A stretch of DNA of 34,364 bases from Rhizobium esperanzae (GTDB lineage: Bacteria; Pseudomonadota; Alphaproteobacteria; Rhizobiales; Rhizobiaceae). Where the stretch lies: NCBI RefSeq assembly GCF_002204185.1, contig NZ_MXPU01000037.1:1-34364 (forward strand), written 5' to 3'. The translations under genes and the position numbers were made by a program. Positions 1 to 8,944 of the stretch are shown here, piece by piece. How positions within the stretch are numbered: position 1 is the first letter of the stretch; the number at the start of each line of letters is the position of its first letter. The notes beneath the pieces were generated by a model. It was not told the DNA's origin and made no database searches. It was given only the letters and a program-made list of their open reading frames with translations.

Positions 1-228
1 CGGAACGACCTCCTCCTCGGCGGCCGTCGCCGTCAGTGCCCCTTGGGACGCCAGCTTGCGCCAGGCGAACAACTGGTTCGGCTGGATGCCATGCCGACGC
101 GCGACGATGCTCACCGTCGCGTCCGCCTCATAGGTTTCGTGGATGATCGCGAGCTTCTCTGCCGTGCTCCAACGCCGCCGACGTTCCGGCCCGGCGAGGA
201 CTTCCATCTTAAAATTGCTGCTAGTCAT
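1..228 (-). CDS. tnpA: IS66-family TnpA (OrfA), N-terminal 76 codons, cut by window edge
   Basis: Reading the minus strand from the ATG at 228 gives an uninterrupted frame to the window edge. It contains a helix-turn-helix region of the IS66 TnpA type: the stretch RRRRWSTAEKLAII, then VARRHGIQPNQLFAWR and an acidic tail. IS66 elements carry tnpA-tnpB-tnpC; TnpA is a small DNA-binding accessory protein of the transposase. A strong AGGAGG-like ribosome site lies at about 241-246, just upstream of the start. The rest of this element lies outside the window, so it cannot be judged intact. It is a different IS66 type from the two other IS66 copies in the window. Confidence 0.85.
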   Translation of the reverse strand, partial: MTSSNFKMEVLAGPERRRRWSTAEKLAIIHETYEADATVSIVARRHGIQPNQLFAWRKLASQGALTATAAEEEVVP

Positions 229-249
229 ATTACCAACATTCCTCCTACC

Positions 250-263
250 CACTTAGCTAAGTG
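250..263. repeat. 14-bp perfect palindrome upstream of IS66 tnpA
   Basis: CACTTAGCTAAGTG reads the same on both strands. It lies 22 bp upstream of the tnpA start, between the ribosome site and the outer end of the element. It could be an operator or part of the IS promoter; no function is established here. Confidence 0.4.
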
Positions 264-888
264 GCGGAGCATGTCCGGGCCTTTCGGGGGCTAATTCAGA
301 ATGCCTAAAACCCATGTCGTACTGGCCCCGTTTGCATTACCTCATATGTCCGCAGCTTTGTTGCCGATCGGACAGCACAGATGATGTGAGCAACGCGCAA
401 AGTTCGCGAGTCCGCCAATGCGTTCGTGTGCACAACGCGACCCGAGCTAAGCGATTAGGCCATGTGTTCCGTTGGAAACGAGCCGACTGTACTTGGATTA
501 TCTAGCGGGATGTCTGTGGGGCATGACTGATTCTGTGGTAAGACTGGGAGGGCAAGGGTTCTGAATCGCCGCGGCGCGGATAAATTGGATCATTCTCAGC
601 CTCCGTTGCGGTCGTTCCCGCAATTGCGCGGGAGCAGCCGTGAAGGAAACGGGCTGAAGCCGGAATCGCCCGGCCCCAATATCAATGGGTGATCACCTCG
701 AACCGCCGCAGGAAAAACAGTTCTTATTGCAAAGCTGCCAAGAGGAACGCCGCCGATCCGCTCCACAGCCCTCCCAGACCCGGTATCGCTCAAGGCTTGC
801 CCGTTGCCGAAACCGAAGCGCACGTGCCATCGAACTTCATGTCGGACGCCGTCAATCAAAAGCGTACATCCGAGCAATGAAAATCAAA
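264..888. other. No recognisable gene; one unassigned minus-strand frame
   Basis: This stretch holds no gene I can name. A 93-codon minus-strand frame at 596-877 shows no recognisable domain and may be decayed coding sequence. No nod box was found, and no IS66-type terminal repeat was found next to the tnpA fragment. Confidence 0.4.
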
Positions 889-1731
889 CTACTGCACGCC
901 AGCGTTAATTTCGGCCTTGCCAATGTGACTACTCTCTGGAAGGTTCCACTTTTCGAGAAGCCGATCATAAGTCCCCTCCTCTATGAGTGTTTGTAGTGCG
1001 TCTTTCAATTTTTCGCCGAGTTCGGTATTTTCGCTTAGGAAGCCCATCCCATACATGTTACGGCTGAGAGGTTGACCCACAACAAGATATTTGTTGCTAT
1101 CCTTTTGGTTCGCAACGGCAAGCGTTCCAGCGCCGTTGACAGCTCCCGCAACTCTACCCTGCTTGAGCAACAATAGATTATTTGCTGAGTTTTCTCCAAA
1201 CGCAACATTGATGGCTGCCTTGCCATTTTTTACGCAATTTGCATCGCTCCAGGTTTTCACACGATCTGCCTGCGTCGGATCTCCGCGTGTAGTCGCTACA
1301 CTTTCGCCGCACAGCTGCATAGGGTCGCCGTACTTATTAGCGTTTTCGCGTAGTGTGAAGAATACAAATGGTTCGTATACATAATCGACGAAGTTCAGGC
1401 CGCCTTCTCGCCGGTCCTTTCTATCGGTAACGGCGGTGCCGTAAAAGTCGACTCGACCTGTCTTTAGCGGTGCCAAGCTAAGTAATTGCGCATATGTAAA
1501 TTCTGCCCATTCAATTTTCGCGCCCATCTTAGCGGCTATTGCTTCCGCAAGATCATGATCGAAACCCGCTAGCTCATTCGTCTTTTCATCCTTGTACGAA
1601 AACGGCGGATAGTAGGTAATCGTTGCCGCCTTCAGCACCACTTCTTCCCCTCCTGCCCACACGTTAAGCGCGAACAAACAACTTGCGGCCGTCACCGCAC
1701 TAACCACAAGCCTATAATTGTTGGGCTTCAT
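889..1731 (-). CDS. Periplasmic substrate-binding protein of a polar amino-acid type ABC importer
   Basis: The 280-residue protein starts with a Sec-type signal peptide: basic MKPNNYR, a hydrophobic run and an Ala-x-Ala-like site near residues 24-27. It continues as an SBP family 3 protein, with motifs such as YPPFSYKDE, LAGFDHDLAEAIA and GRVDFYGTAVTDR. It would capture a small amino acid or betaine-like ligand in the periplasm and deliver it to the permease encoded upstream. It is the last gene of a minus-strand set (permease, ATPase, binding protein), 43 bp after the ATPase. The set diverges from the N-methyl dehydrogenase gene at 4579, so an N-methylated amino acid such as dimethylglycine or a stachydrine derivative is a reasonable guess for the ligand. 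The family does not fix the substrate. Confidence 0.88.
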   Translation of the reverse strand: MKPNNYRLVVSAVTAASCLFALNVWAGGEEVVLKAATITYYPPFSYKDEKTNELAGFDHDLAEAIAAKMGAKIEWAEFTYAQLLSLAPLKTGRVDFYGTAVTDRKDRREGGLNFVDYVYEPFVFFTLRENANKYGDPMQLCGESVATTRGDPTQADRVKTWSDANCVKNGKAAINVAFGENSANNLLLLKQGRVAGAVNGAGTLAVANQKDSNKYLVVGQPLSRNMYGMGFLSENTELGEKLKDALQTLIEEGTYDRLLEKWNLPESSHIGKAEINAGVQ

Positions 1732-1774
1732 CGTAATGCCCCCCTTTCATTGGTCATACTTCGTTGGAGAGTCT

Positions 1775-2539
1775 TCAACTCAGCACTGCTGAGATGAACT
1801 TCAGCGTCCGTTCTTCGGTCGGTTGGACGAGCACTTGACGAGGCGAGCCGATCTCTACGATCTGGCCATGCTCCATAAACACGACTCGGTTGGCTACTTC
1901 CCGAGCGAATCCGAGTTCATGGGTGACAACGATCATAGTCATGCCCGTTTCCGCAAGTTTACGCATGACGGTGAGCACTTCACCCACAAGTTCCGGGTCG
2001 AGCGCCGAGGTCGGTTCATCAAACAACATTAGGGACGGCTTCATGGCTAGCGCGCGCGCAATGGCGACGCGCTGTTGTTGGCCGCCCGACAGCTCGATGG
2101 GATACGACTCGCTCTTATGGGCTAAGTCGACCTGCTCGAGCAGTGCAAACGCCTCATCGCGCGCAGTCAGGAACGGAACCTTGAGAACCTGGGTCGGTCC
2201 TTCGATTATGTTTTGCAGTGCCGTCATGTGAGGGAAAAGATTGAACCGCTGGAAGACCATTCCCGTCAACAGCCGCTGCTGAGCAACCTCTTGGTCGCTT
2301 AGCTCGTAGAGCTTGTTGCCGACTCTGCGATACCCAACAAGATTTCCGCCAACCCACAACGCACCGCCGCTTAGGGTTTCGATCTGGTTGATACACCGAA
2401 GGAGCGTACTCTTGCCTGACCCTGACGGGCCGATCAGACATACGACCTCACCCTTTGCGATCGTCAGGTTAATGTCTTTGAGGGCTTCAAAGGTTCCATA
2501 TGATTTGCGAAGGTTGCACGCATGCAATATATGGCTCAT
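1775..2539 (-). CDS. ATP-binding protein of a polar amino-acid type ABC importer
   Basis: This 254-residue ATPase of the HisP/GlnQ type has all key motifs: Walker A GPSGSGKST near residue 38, Q-loop VFQRFNLFPHMT, signature LSGGQQQR, Walker B LMLFDEPTSALD and the switch histidine in VVTHELG. It is full length for the family. The ATG at 2539 follows the frame-corrected permease stop (2544) by only a few bases, with GAGGAAAT just upstream as ribosome site, so translation is probably coupled to the permease. The frameshift in the permease could reduce expression of this gene as well as break the channel. Confidence 0.95.
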   Translation of the reverse strand: MSHILHACNLRKSYGTFEALKDINLTIAKGEVVCLIGPSGSGKSTLLRCINQIETLSGGALWVGGNLVGYRRVGNKLYELSDQEVAQQRLLTGMVFQRFNLFPHMTALQNIIEGPTQVLKVPFLTARDEAFALLEQVDLAHKSESYPIELSGGQQQRVAIARALAMKPSLMLFDEPTSALDPELVGEVLTVMRKLAETGMTMIVVTHELGFAREVANRVVFMEHGQIVEIGSPRQVLVQPTEERTLKFISAVLS

Positions 2540-2543
2540 GCGG

Positions 2544-3445
2544 TTATTTCCTCACCGGCGCTGGAGAAGTCCGGCTTGAACCGCGCGCGTAGTGCGCCTC
2601 TATTCTGCCCTGCAGAAGAGTAAGCACTGATACCACGACTAGATACCAAATGTGTGTGTGTGTGCAACAAAAAGCAGTTCGATGACTCGGTTGTTGGTGT
2701 AGTAGATGTTTGATGCTGCATAAATCACTTCGGAGTATTGGATCACACTCGCGAGGGACGTCCACTTCACCATACCGATGAATTCATTACCGATAGGGGG
2801 AACAACGAATCGCATCGCCTGCGGCAATATTATCCGACGCAGAGCGTGGAGACCGGTCATCCCTATGGCGCTTGCCGCTTCATATTGGCCTAGGTCAACC
2901 GAAAGCAGCCCGGCGCGAACAACTTCAGAGGTGTAAGCACCCTGTGCTATGCCGAGCCCGAGCAGAGCAGCAACAAACGGCGTCATAATATCCACCGTGC
3001 GCCACTCGACGAAGCCCGGGACGCCGATAGTAGGAAAAACGAGCGCTAGATTGTACCACAGAAGAAGTTGCAGAAGTGACGGGAGGCCTCGGAACAGCCA
3101 GATGTAGCCCTTGGCAGACCAATTGATAATTGGGTTCGTGGAGAAACGCATTATCGCGATGGCTATACCAAGTATGATCCCGATGACCATCGCGAAAAAC
3201 GCAAGGATCATTGTGTTGGCAATTCCCCAAATGATAACCGGGGAAGTTAGATATCGGCCGCTGTAGCTCCATTCAATCTGACCTCGCGCAAAAGCGAGTA
3301 CGAGCCACAATGTTACCGCCAGAATAGCGGCTGCACTCGCATAGCGCCAACCCTGCTGGCGAGGGACGCGTTCCAAACAGGAGGTTTCAGACGCGGTGAC
3401 GCTCGCATTCGCTGTTCCAGCCGAGTTGTTTCCGGCGATTGTCAC
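2544..3445 (-). pseudogene. ABC importer permease (HisM/GlnP type), frameshifted at a CA/TG repeat near the C-terminus
   Basis: The frame opens at 3445 after GGAGAG and encodes an inner-membrane permease. The EAA loop is clear: EAASAIGMTGLHALRRIILP, then PQAMRFVVPP. As read, it stops at 2639 after a missense tail generated by seven CA units (minus strand; 2651-2664). The next frame, read to a stop at 2544, continues with IWYLVVVSVLTLLQGRIE and an ARGSSR-like tail, which is the expected last transmembrane segment and C-terminus. Losing one CA unit (or gaining two) restores one open frame of about 300 codons. So the gene is either inactive, slippage-variable, or affected by a sequencing error. 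It is first in the minus-strand importer operon. Confidence 0.8.
2651..2664. repeat. (TG)7 dinucleotide repeat inside the permease gene
   Basis: Seven uninterrupted TG units (CA on the coding strand) lie exactly where the permease frame breaks. Dinucleotide tracts are known sites of replication slippage. With six or nine units the frame would be open; with seven it is closed. Confidence 0.9.
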
Positions 3446-3804
3446 TCTTGCTCTCCATTAATCAGCCTCGTTGATGCGCGTTCGCTGCGCAAGGCGTTTA
3501 TATCTGGACATCCGAAGCATTATAGCCGGCAGCGGCGCACAGTTCGTGCAATCGGGAGCGCGTAGACGCAGTAAATGTGCTGCAAAATGAGGGATTAAGT
3601 CTAAATTCTGCATGACCGGCGATTGACGGACGCAAACCGGTGCCGGCAGAGTGCACGGCGAGCATGATAACAGGACAAGCTAGTGACCCCCTGGTTGTCC
3701 CCTTTATGAGTGAACTCTTTTACGTCCCGATTCTGTGTTGGGCGAGTTGGAAACCGGAAAAGGGCGAGCCTCGGGGCCTGTATGCTGCGGTCCAGGTTGC
3801 AATC
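3446..3804. other. Intergenic stretch upstream of the importer operon, no gene seen
   Basis: This should contain the importer promoter. I see no clear -35/-10 pair, -24/-12 element or NifA site. Short open frames here resemble nothing I know. Confidence 0.4.
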
Positions 3805-4112
3805 ATTTCTCTAGTGCGGACTGCTCATCAAGGCGCTCATCGCGCAGCCGGTCATTGAGGCTATCAACCGAGCCGTTCTGCATTGGATTCCCGGTAAGTT
3901 GTAGGGGTCTAGCGCCACTCGAAAGCATGATGCACCCGCCATTTTGGATAGCGTTGAGGTCAGCTCGGTTCCGTTTTCGGACACGATCACGAAGGGATAA
4001 CCCCAGTTAAAGGCTGACGGCCATCCTTTCAAGTTCGCGACCGACAAGCTCGCCGGAGAGCGAGTTGTCGAGCGCGGTGACAAGGCACTCAGACAAATAG
4101 GACATGAGAGCC
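3805..4112 (-). pseudogene. Decayed IS3-family OrfB (integrase core) fragment
   Basis: The minus strand carries recognisable pieces of an IS3 transposase in shifting frames: CLVTALDNSLSGELVGREL, then IVSENGTELTS (around the second catalytic Asp), then PMQNGSVDSLNDRLRDE. They match, in order, the intact IS3 OrfB at 17539-18468 (SDNGTELTS, PMQNGYVESFNGRMRDE). Several frame changes and a stop make it non-functional. It sits between the divergent importer and dehydrogenase genes, so it may have altered their shared control region. Confidence 0.75.
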
Positions 4113-4578
4113 CCTGCGGTCCCCAGGGCGTCGGAGACGAGGGCAGGCTCTGCGCCCAGCGGGATAACTCGGCGCTCGCGCCCCCAAGTTCAGCATTCCC
4201 AAGGTGGCCGCTGGCTATGGCCAAGTGCATGTAGCCGGACTTCGGAAGCACTGTAGATTGTGCGTCACTGAGACACTGTGTTTGCGGCATAGATCAACAC
4301 GCCCTTCCGGGCGCCGCATGAACAACGTGCCAATCCGAATTAAAAGACGTCAATCGGCGACACATTGGCAGAGCGTTTAATCGCTGCAGGAAATGTGCGC
4401 AGGTTTGACAAGGGCCGGGTAAATCCTGCGCTGAAACACTCTAGTTCAACGCCTTCGACCGTCACACTGAGCTACCATAACAGTAACTTAGTTCCAGCGA
4501 AGCGCTCCACGGGGGTACGCTAGGGGCTTTTATGAGCTTCGGAAAACTCTGACCGTCTTTCCAACACAGGGATATGAC
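4113..4578. other. Intergenic region upstream of the N-methyl dehydrogenase gene
   Basis: No gene is recognised here. A TTGACA hexamer at 4405-4410 has no good -10 partner. A weak GG-N10-GC arrangement lies near 4512-4527, but its -24 half is poor. The region should hold the promoter of the dehydrogenase gene. Confidence 0.3.
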
Positions 4579-7053
4579 ATGATCTATAATACAAACGTGC
4601 GGCCAAGGGAAATCCCGCTCCGCTCCCACGAAATTGTTATTATTGGGGGAGGTATTGCTGGAGCAAGCCTCGCATACCATTTGACGAAGCTTGGGAAAAA
4701 GGACGTCGTCATTCTGGAGCGGCATTCGCTTACGTCCGGCACAACTTGGCATGCGGCGGGGCTAATTATGCAAACGCGTGGCACTCACGCGTTGACTGAA
4801 ATTGCCAAATACAACGCTGAACTATATGCGTCTCTTGAGGCTGAGACAGGTCAAGCGACTGGGTTCAAACAGAACGGCACCTTGGGTGTAGCGAGGACTA
4901 AAGATCGCCTCCATGAAACTGCTCGTAATGCGTCGGTGGCAAAGAGCTTTGGGCTGGAGGCGCATATGATTTCGCCCCGTGAGGCGAAAGAGCTGTACCC
5001 AGCAATCGATTCTTCAATCATTGAAGGTGCCGTCTTCATTCCCAACGATGGCCAGACCAACCCAATCGACACATGTATTTCGTTGGCAGCTGGTGCGAAG
5101 AAAAACGGCGCAAAAATTCTCGAGCAAACCGAAGTGACCGACCTGTGGCGCACCCCTGAAGGTCTGTACCAGCTTCGAACGAGCCATGGGGTTGTCGAAG
5201 CCGAGATCTTGGTGCTCGCATGCGGCCTTTGGACGCGAGACCTCGCAGCCAAATTAGGCGCACGTGTTCCTTTGTTCGCTGCCGAGCATTTTTACGTCGT
5301 TACAGAGCCTATGGACTTTGTGAAGCCAACTTTGCCGGTTCTCAGAGACACCGACGGACACGTTTACGTTAAAGAAGATGCAGGCAAATTGTTGGTAGGT
5401 GCATTCGAACCTTGGGGTAAAGCGCTTCCCATGGAGAAGCTTCCCAAGGATTCAGCATTCATCGAATTGTGGGAAGACTGGGATCACTTCGAATTGCCCA
5501 TGACGAAGGCAATCGAAATAATTCCTGCGTTGGAGAATGCCGGAATTGCAAAGTTTTTCAACGGACCAGAAAGCTTCACGCCCGACCTACTTTTCATGAT
5601 CGGCGAAGTGCCCGGCATGAAGAATCTTTTTGTATCGACCGGATATAATTCCGAGGGCATCGAATTCGGTGCTGGTGCAGGTCGCGCTCTGGCTGAATGG
5701 ATCGTTGCGGGGGCGCCACAGATGGACACCAGCTTCATCGACGTTGCGCGTTTCCATCCTTTCCAAATTAACAAGAGTTATTTGAGGGATCGGATACCCG
5801 AGGTGCTCGGCCTACACTACAAGATGCATTGGCCAGGCCACCAACCCGCAACCTCTCGCGGAGTACGAAAGAGCGCGCTTCATGACAGATGGGCGAGACT
5901 CGGGGCTAGCTTCGGTGAAGGAATGGGCTGGGAGCGGCCGATGTGGTTCGCTGGTGAAGGCGAAACTACGGATAATATCTATTCCTACGAACAACCGAAC
6001 TGGTTCAAGAATACCGAAGCGGAGTGCTTGGCGGCACGTTCGGGTGCGGTCCTGTTTGATCAAAGTTCATTTGGAAAGCACCTAATTCAAGGTCGTGATG
6101 CCTGCAACTTTCTACAGCGGCTTTGTGCCGGGAACGTGGATGTGCCGGTCGGCAAGCTCGTTTACACCCACATGCTAAACGAGAAGGGCGGCATTGAAAC
6201 AGACGTCACGGTCAATCGACTATCGGAAACCCAGTTCCTAGTTATTTCGTCCGCTACGGTCCATCCGCGCGATAAAGCGTGGATCTCGCGGCATATAACA
6301 AATGAATGGAGTGTCACTCTTACAGACGTCACATCTTCGTACGCGGTGCTGTCGCTGCAAGGCCCGAAGTCGCGCAACATATTGAGCAAGGTTACCCCCG
6401 CAGACCTAACCAATGAAGCTTTTCCCTTTGCCACTAGCCAGGAAATTGATGTCGGGTATGCCCGCATCATAGCAAACCGGCTCACCTACATAGGGGAACT
6501 CGGCTGGGAGCTTCATGTCCCGACGGAAATGGCTCAACATGTATTCGACGTGCTCTGGGAAGCTGGTAAGGAATTTAATCTAAAGCCAGCTGGATATCAC
6601 GCGCTCGAACATCTGCGCTCTGAGCGGGCATACCGAGAATACGAACTTGATTTAACACCGGTCGATACTTTGCTTGAGTCGGGGCTCGGGTTCACAATCG
6701 ATTGGAGCAAGGCCGGTGGCTTCGTTGGTAAAGAAGCCACAGCAACACAGAAGGCTTCGATGCCGCTGAAGAAGCGGCTGATTTCCTTCAAGTTGCGAAA
6801 CCCGAAACCCGTGCTTTTTCGAGAAGAACTAATTAGACGCGATGGAAAAATCGTCGGCTACATTTCGTCAGGAGTCAAAAGCTTCACTCTCGGTACCTCG
6901 ATCGGACTGGGTTACGTAAACGATCCAAATGGCGTGACAAAGGAACTGCTTGAGAAGAGCAATTGGCAGATCGAAATCGCCGGCGAATTCTACGACGCAG
7001 ACGCTTCCCTCCAGGCCTTTTTCGATCCTACCGGAGAGCGGCTAGGACGATAG
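4579..7053 (+). CDS. Dimethylglycine/sarcosine dehydrogenase-like flavoprotein with folate-binding domain
   Basis: The 824-residue protein has the two-part layout of dimethylglycine and sarcosine dehydrogenases. An N-terminal FAD domain shows the dinucleotide fold VIIGGGIAGASLAYHL near residue 20 and SGTTWHAAGL near residue 53; in this family the His of that motif carries covalent FAD. A central FAO_M region follows, then a C-terminal GcvT-like tetrahydrofolate domain (about 430-820, with LTYIGELGWELHVP). Such enzymes oxidise an N-methyl group and hand the one-carbon unit to THF, with electrons going to ETF. The etfBA and ETF:quinone oxidoreductase genes downstream fit this. The exact substrate (dimethylglycine, sarcosine, N-methylproline from stachydrine) cannot be told. 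The third codon position is visibly more AT-rich than in etfB onward. The length is normal for the family. Confidence 0.9.
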   Translation: MIYNTNVRPREIPLRSHEIVIIGGGIAGASLAYHLTKLGKKDVVILERHSLTSGTTWHAAGLIMQTRGTHALTEIAKYNAELYASLEAETGQATGFKQNGTLGVARTKDRLHETARNASVAKSFGLEAHMISPREAKELYPAIDSSIIEGAVFIPNDGQTNPIDTCISLAAGAKKNGAKILEQTEVTDLWRTPEGLYQLRTSHGVVEAEILVLACGLWTRDLAAKLGARVPLFAAEHFYVVTEPMDFVKPTLPVLRDTDGHVYVKEDAGKLLVGAFEPWGKALPMEKLPKDSAFIELWEDWDHFELPMTKAIEIIPALENAGIAKFFNGPESFTPDLLFMIGEVPGMKNLFVSTGYNSEGIEFGAGAGRALAEWIVAGAPQMDTSFIDVARFHPFQINKSYLRDRIPEVLGLHYKMHWPGHQPATSRGVRKSALHDRWARLGASFGEGMGWERPMWFAGEGETTDNIYSYEQPNWFKNTEAECLAARSGAVLFDQSSFGKHLIQGRDACNFLQRLCAGNVDVPVGKLVYTHMLNEKGGIETDVTVNRLSETQFLVISSATVHPRDKAWISRHITNEWSVTLTDVTSSYAVLSLQGPKSRNILSKVTPADLTNEAFPFATSQEIDVGYARIIANRLTYIGELGWELHVPTEMAQHVFDVLWEAGKEFNLKPAGYHALEHLRSERAYREYELDLTPVDTLLESGLGFTIDWSKAGGFVGKEATATQKASMPLKKRLISFKLRNPKPVLFREELIRRDGKIVGYISSGVKSFTLGTSIGLGYVNDPNGVTKELLEKSNWQIEIAGEFYDADASLQAFFDPTGERLGR

Positions 7054-7139
7054 CGTCTGGCTTAGAGCGAGAGCGCTTTGAAGTGAAGGCGCATTCGTCA
7101 ATCGATGGCGCAGCTGATTGGCGGTGTCAGATTGCTTGC

Positions 7140-7167
7140 GCGACGACGCAACTCGACGCGTCGTCGC
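7140..7167 (+). promoter_or_regulatory. Perfect 10-bp hairpin just upstream of etfB
   Basis: GCGACGACGC (7140-7149) pairs exactly with GCGTCGTCGC (7158-7167) across an 8-base loop. It ends 22 bases before the etfB GTG and just before its ribosome site (about 7175-7180). There is no T-run, so it is not a classic terminator. It could be an operator, an mRNA-stability element or a scar at the boundary between two gene blocks. Confidence 0.5.
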
Positions 7168-7189
7168 TTGTGATGGAAGGTTTCTGGAA

Positions 7190-7939
7190 GTGAAAATCAT
7201 AGTTCCTGTTAAGCGAGTTGTCGACTACAACGTCAAGATTCGTGTGAAGCCAGATGGCACAGGCGTCGATCTCGCGAATGTGAAGATGTCGATGAACCCC
7301 TTCGACGAGATCTCGGTCGAGGAGGCGCTCAGGCTGAAGGAAGCCGGGAAGGCCGCGGAGGTGATCGTCGTCTCGATCGGTCCGGCCAAGGCCGAAGAGA
7401 CGCTGCGCACGGCGCTTGCCATGGGTGCCGACCGCGCCATCCTGGTGGAGACCGACGATGCCGTCGAACCGCTCTCCGTCGCTAAGATCCTGAAAGGCGT
7501 TGTCGACGCCGAACAGCCGGGTCTCATCATCGTCGGCAAGCAGGCGATCGATGACGATTCCAATCAGACAGGACAGATGCTCGCAGCGCTGCTCGGCACG
7601 GCCCAGGCAACCTTCGCGTCGAAGATCGAGATCGGCGACGGCAAAGCGCAGGTGACGCGCGAGGTCGATGGCGGTTTGCAGATGATCGAAGTCAAGCTTC
7701 CAGCCGTCGTCACATCAGACCTGCGTTTGAACGAGCCGCGCTACGCCTCCCTGCCGAACATCATGAAGGCGAAGAAGAAGTCGGTCGAGAAACAAGCTCC
7801 TGCCGACTTCGGCGTCTCCACCGCGCCGCGCCTGAAGGTCTTGAAGACCGAGGAGCCGTCCGGCCGCAAGGCGGGCGTCAAGGTCAAGTCGGTTGCCGAG
7901 CTGGTCGAGAAGCTGAAGACCGAAGCCGGCGTCCTCTAA
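7190..7939 (+). CDS. etfB: Electron transfer flavoprotein beta subunit
   Basis: I place the start at the GTG at 7190, giving MKIIVPVKRVVDYNVKIRVK, the standard EtfB N-terminus of alphaproteobacteria, after GGAAGG at 7175-7180. This gives 249 residues, the usual length. The AMP/adenine-binding segment (GADRAILVE, then IIVGKQAIDDDSNQTGQ) and the C-terminal EPRYASLPNIMKAKKK motif are intact. The protein pairs with EtfA to carry two electrons from a flavoprotein dehydrogenase to the quinone reductase encoded at 10747. Codons are strongly G/C-ending, unlike the dehydrogenase upstream, suggesting a chromosomal-type gene brought into the replicon. Confidence 0.95.
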   Translation: MKIIVPVKRVVDYNVKIRVKPDGTGVDLANVKMSMNPFDEISVEEALRLKEAGKAAEVIVVSIGPAKAEETLRTALAMGADRAILVETDDAVEPLSVAKILKGVVDAEQPGLIIVGKQAIDDDSNQTGQMLAALLGTAQATFASKIEIGDGKAQVTREVDGGLQMIEVKLPAVVTSDLRLNEPRYASLPNIMKAKKKSVEKQAPADFGVSTAPRLKVLKTEEPSGRKAGVKVKSVAELVEKLKTEAGVL

Positions 7940-7960
7940 GGTTCGAAAGGAAACATCCCC

Positions 7961-8905
7961 ATGGCCATACTTCTCCTGGCTGACCACGACAATGCCAGCC
8001 TTTCCGACCAGACCGCCAAGACGCTGACGGCGGCAAGCCAGATCGGTGGCGATGTCGCCGTTCTCGTCGCCGGCAAGGGCGCCGATGCTGCCGCCGATGC
8101 TGCCGCCAAGCTCTCAGGCGTCTCTAAGGTACTGCTTGCCGAAAACGACGAGCTTGCCAACAATCTAGCCGAGCCGCTGGCTGATCTGATCGTCTCGCTG
8201 GCCGCAGGCTATGACACGATCATCGCCGCCGCCACCTCGACCGGCAAGAACGTGCTGCCGCGCGTGGCAGCTCTCCTCGACATCGCGCAGGTCTCCGAGA
8301 TCATCGAGGTCGTCTCATCAGACACCTTCAAGCGTCCGATCTATGCCGGCAATGCCATCCAGACGGTGCAGTCGACCGACGGCAAGAAGGTCATCACCGT
8401 GCGTACGGCCTCGTTCGCCGCAGCAGCGGAAGGCGGTTCCGCTTCCGTCGAAGTGATCCCGGCCGCTTCCGATCCGGGCCTCTCGACCTTCGTTAAGGAC
8501 GCGCTGTCGGTCTCCAACCGCCCAGAACTGACCTCGGCGAAGATCATCATCTCAGGCGGCCGGGCACTCGGCTCGGCGGAGAAGTTCAGGGAAGTCATCC
8601 TGCCGGTGGCCGACAAGCTCGGTGCTGCCGTCGGCGCCTCGCGCGCTGCCGTCGATGCCGGCTACGCGCCGAACGACTGGCAGGTCGGCCAAACCGGCAA
8701 GGTCGTGGCGCCTGATCTCTACATCGCTTGCGGCATCTCGGGCGCCATACAGCACCTCGCCGGTATGAAGGATTCGAAGGTAATCGTCGCCATCAATAAG
8801 GACGAGGACGCCCCAATATTCCAGATCGCTGATTACGGTCTCGTCGCCGACCTCTTCGAGGCTCTTCCTGAACTCGAAAAAGCGCTTAGGGATTTGGCGC
8901 CGTAG
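7961..8905 (+). CDS. etfA: Electron transfer flavoprotein alpha subunit
   Basis: This 314-residue protein has the EtfA FAD-binding C-terminal domain: SGGRALGSAEKF, GASRAAVDAGYAPNDWQVGQ, TGKVVAPDLYIACGISGAIQH and AINKDEDAPIFQIADYG. The start at 7961 follows GAAAGGA and lies 21 bp after the etfB stop, so the two subunits are co-translated. EtfA holds the FAD that receives electrons from the upstream dehydrogenase. Codon use matches etfB and the ETF:quinone oxidoreductase. Confidence 0.95.
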   Translation: MAILLLADHDNASLSDQTAKTLTAASQIGGDVAVLVAGKGADAAADAAAKLSGVSKVLLAENDELANNLAEPLADLIVSLAAGYDTIIAAATSTGKNVLPRVAALLDIAQVSEIIEVVSSDTFKRPIYAGNAIQTVQSTDGKKVITVRTASFAAAAEGGSASVEVIPAASDPGLSTFVKDALSVSNRPELTSAKIIISGGRALGSAEKFREVILPVADKLGAAVGASRAAVDAGYAPNDWQVGQTGKVVAPDLYIACGISGAIQHLAGMKDSKVIVAINKDEDAPIFQIADYGLVADLFEALPELEKALRDLAP

Positions 8906-8944
8906 CCAAGTGACCGCTGAGGAAAAACAAGATCGAGGAATGTT

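Noticed and set aside
4394..4410. TGT...ACA pair as a NifA site
   Set aside because: The spacing is 11, not 10, and no good -24/-12 element follows.
4511..4528. GG-N10-GC arrangement upstream of the dehydrogenase gene as a sigma-54 promoter
   Set aside because: The -24 half reads GGGGTACG rather than TTGGCACG and the -12 half is GGGC; no exact NifA site was found upstream.
7118..7140. TTGGCGG...TTGC before etfB as a -24/-12 promoter
   Set aside because: The GG to GC spacing is 12 instead of 10 and the -24 half is poor.
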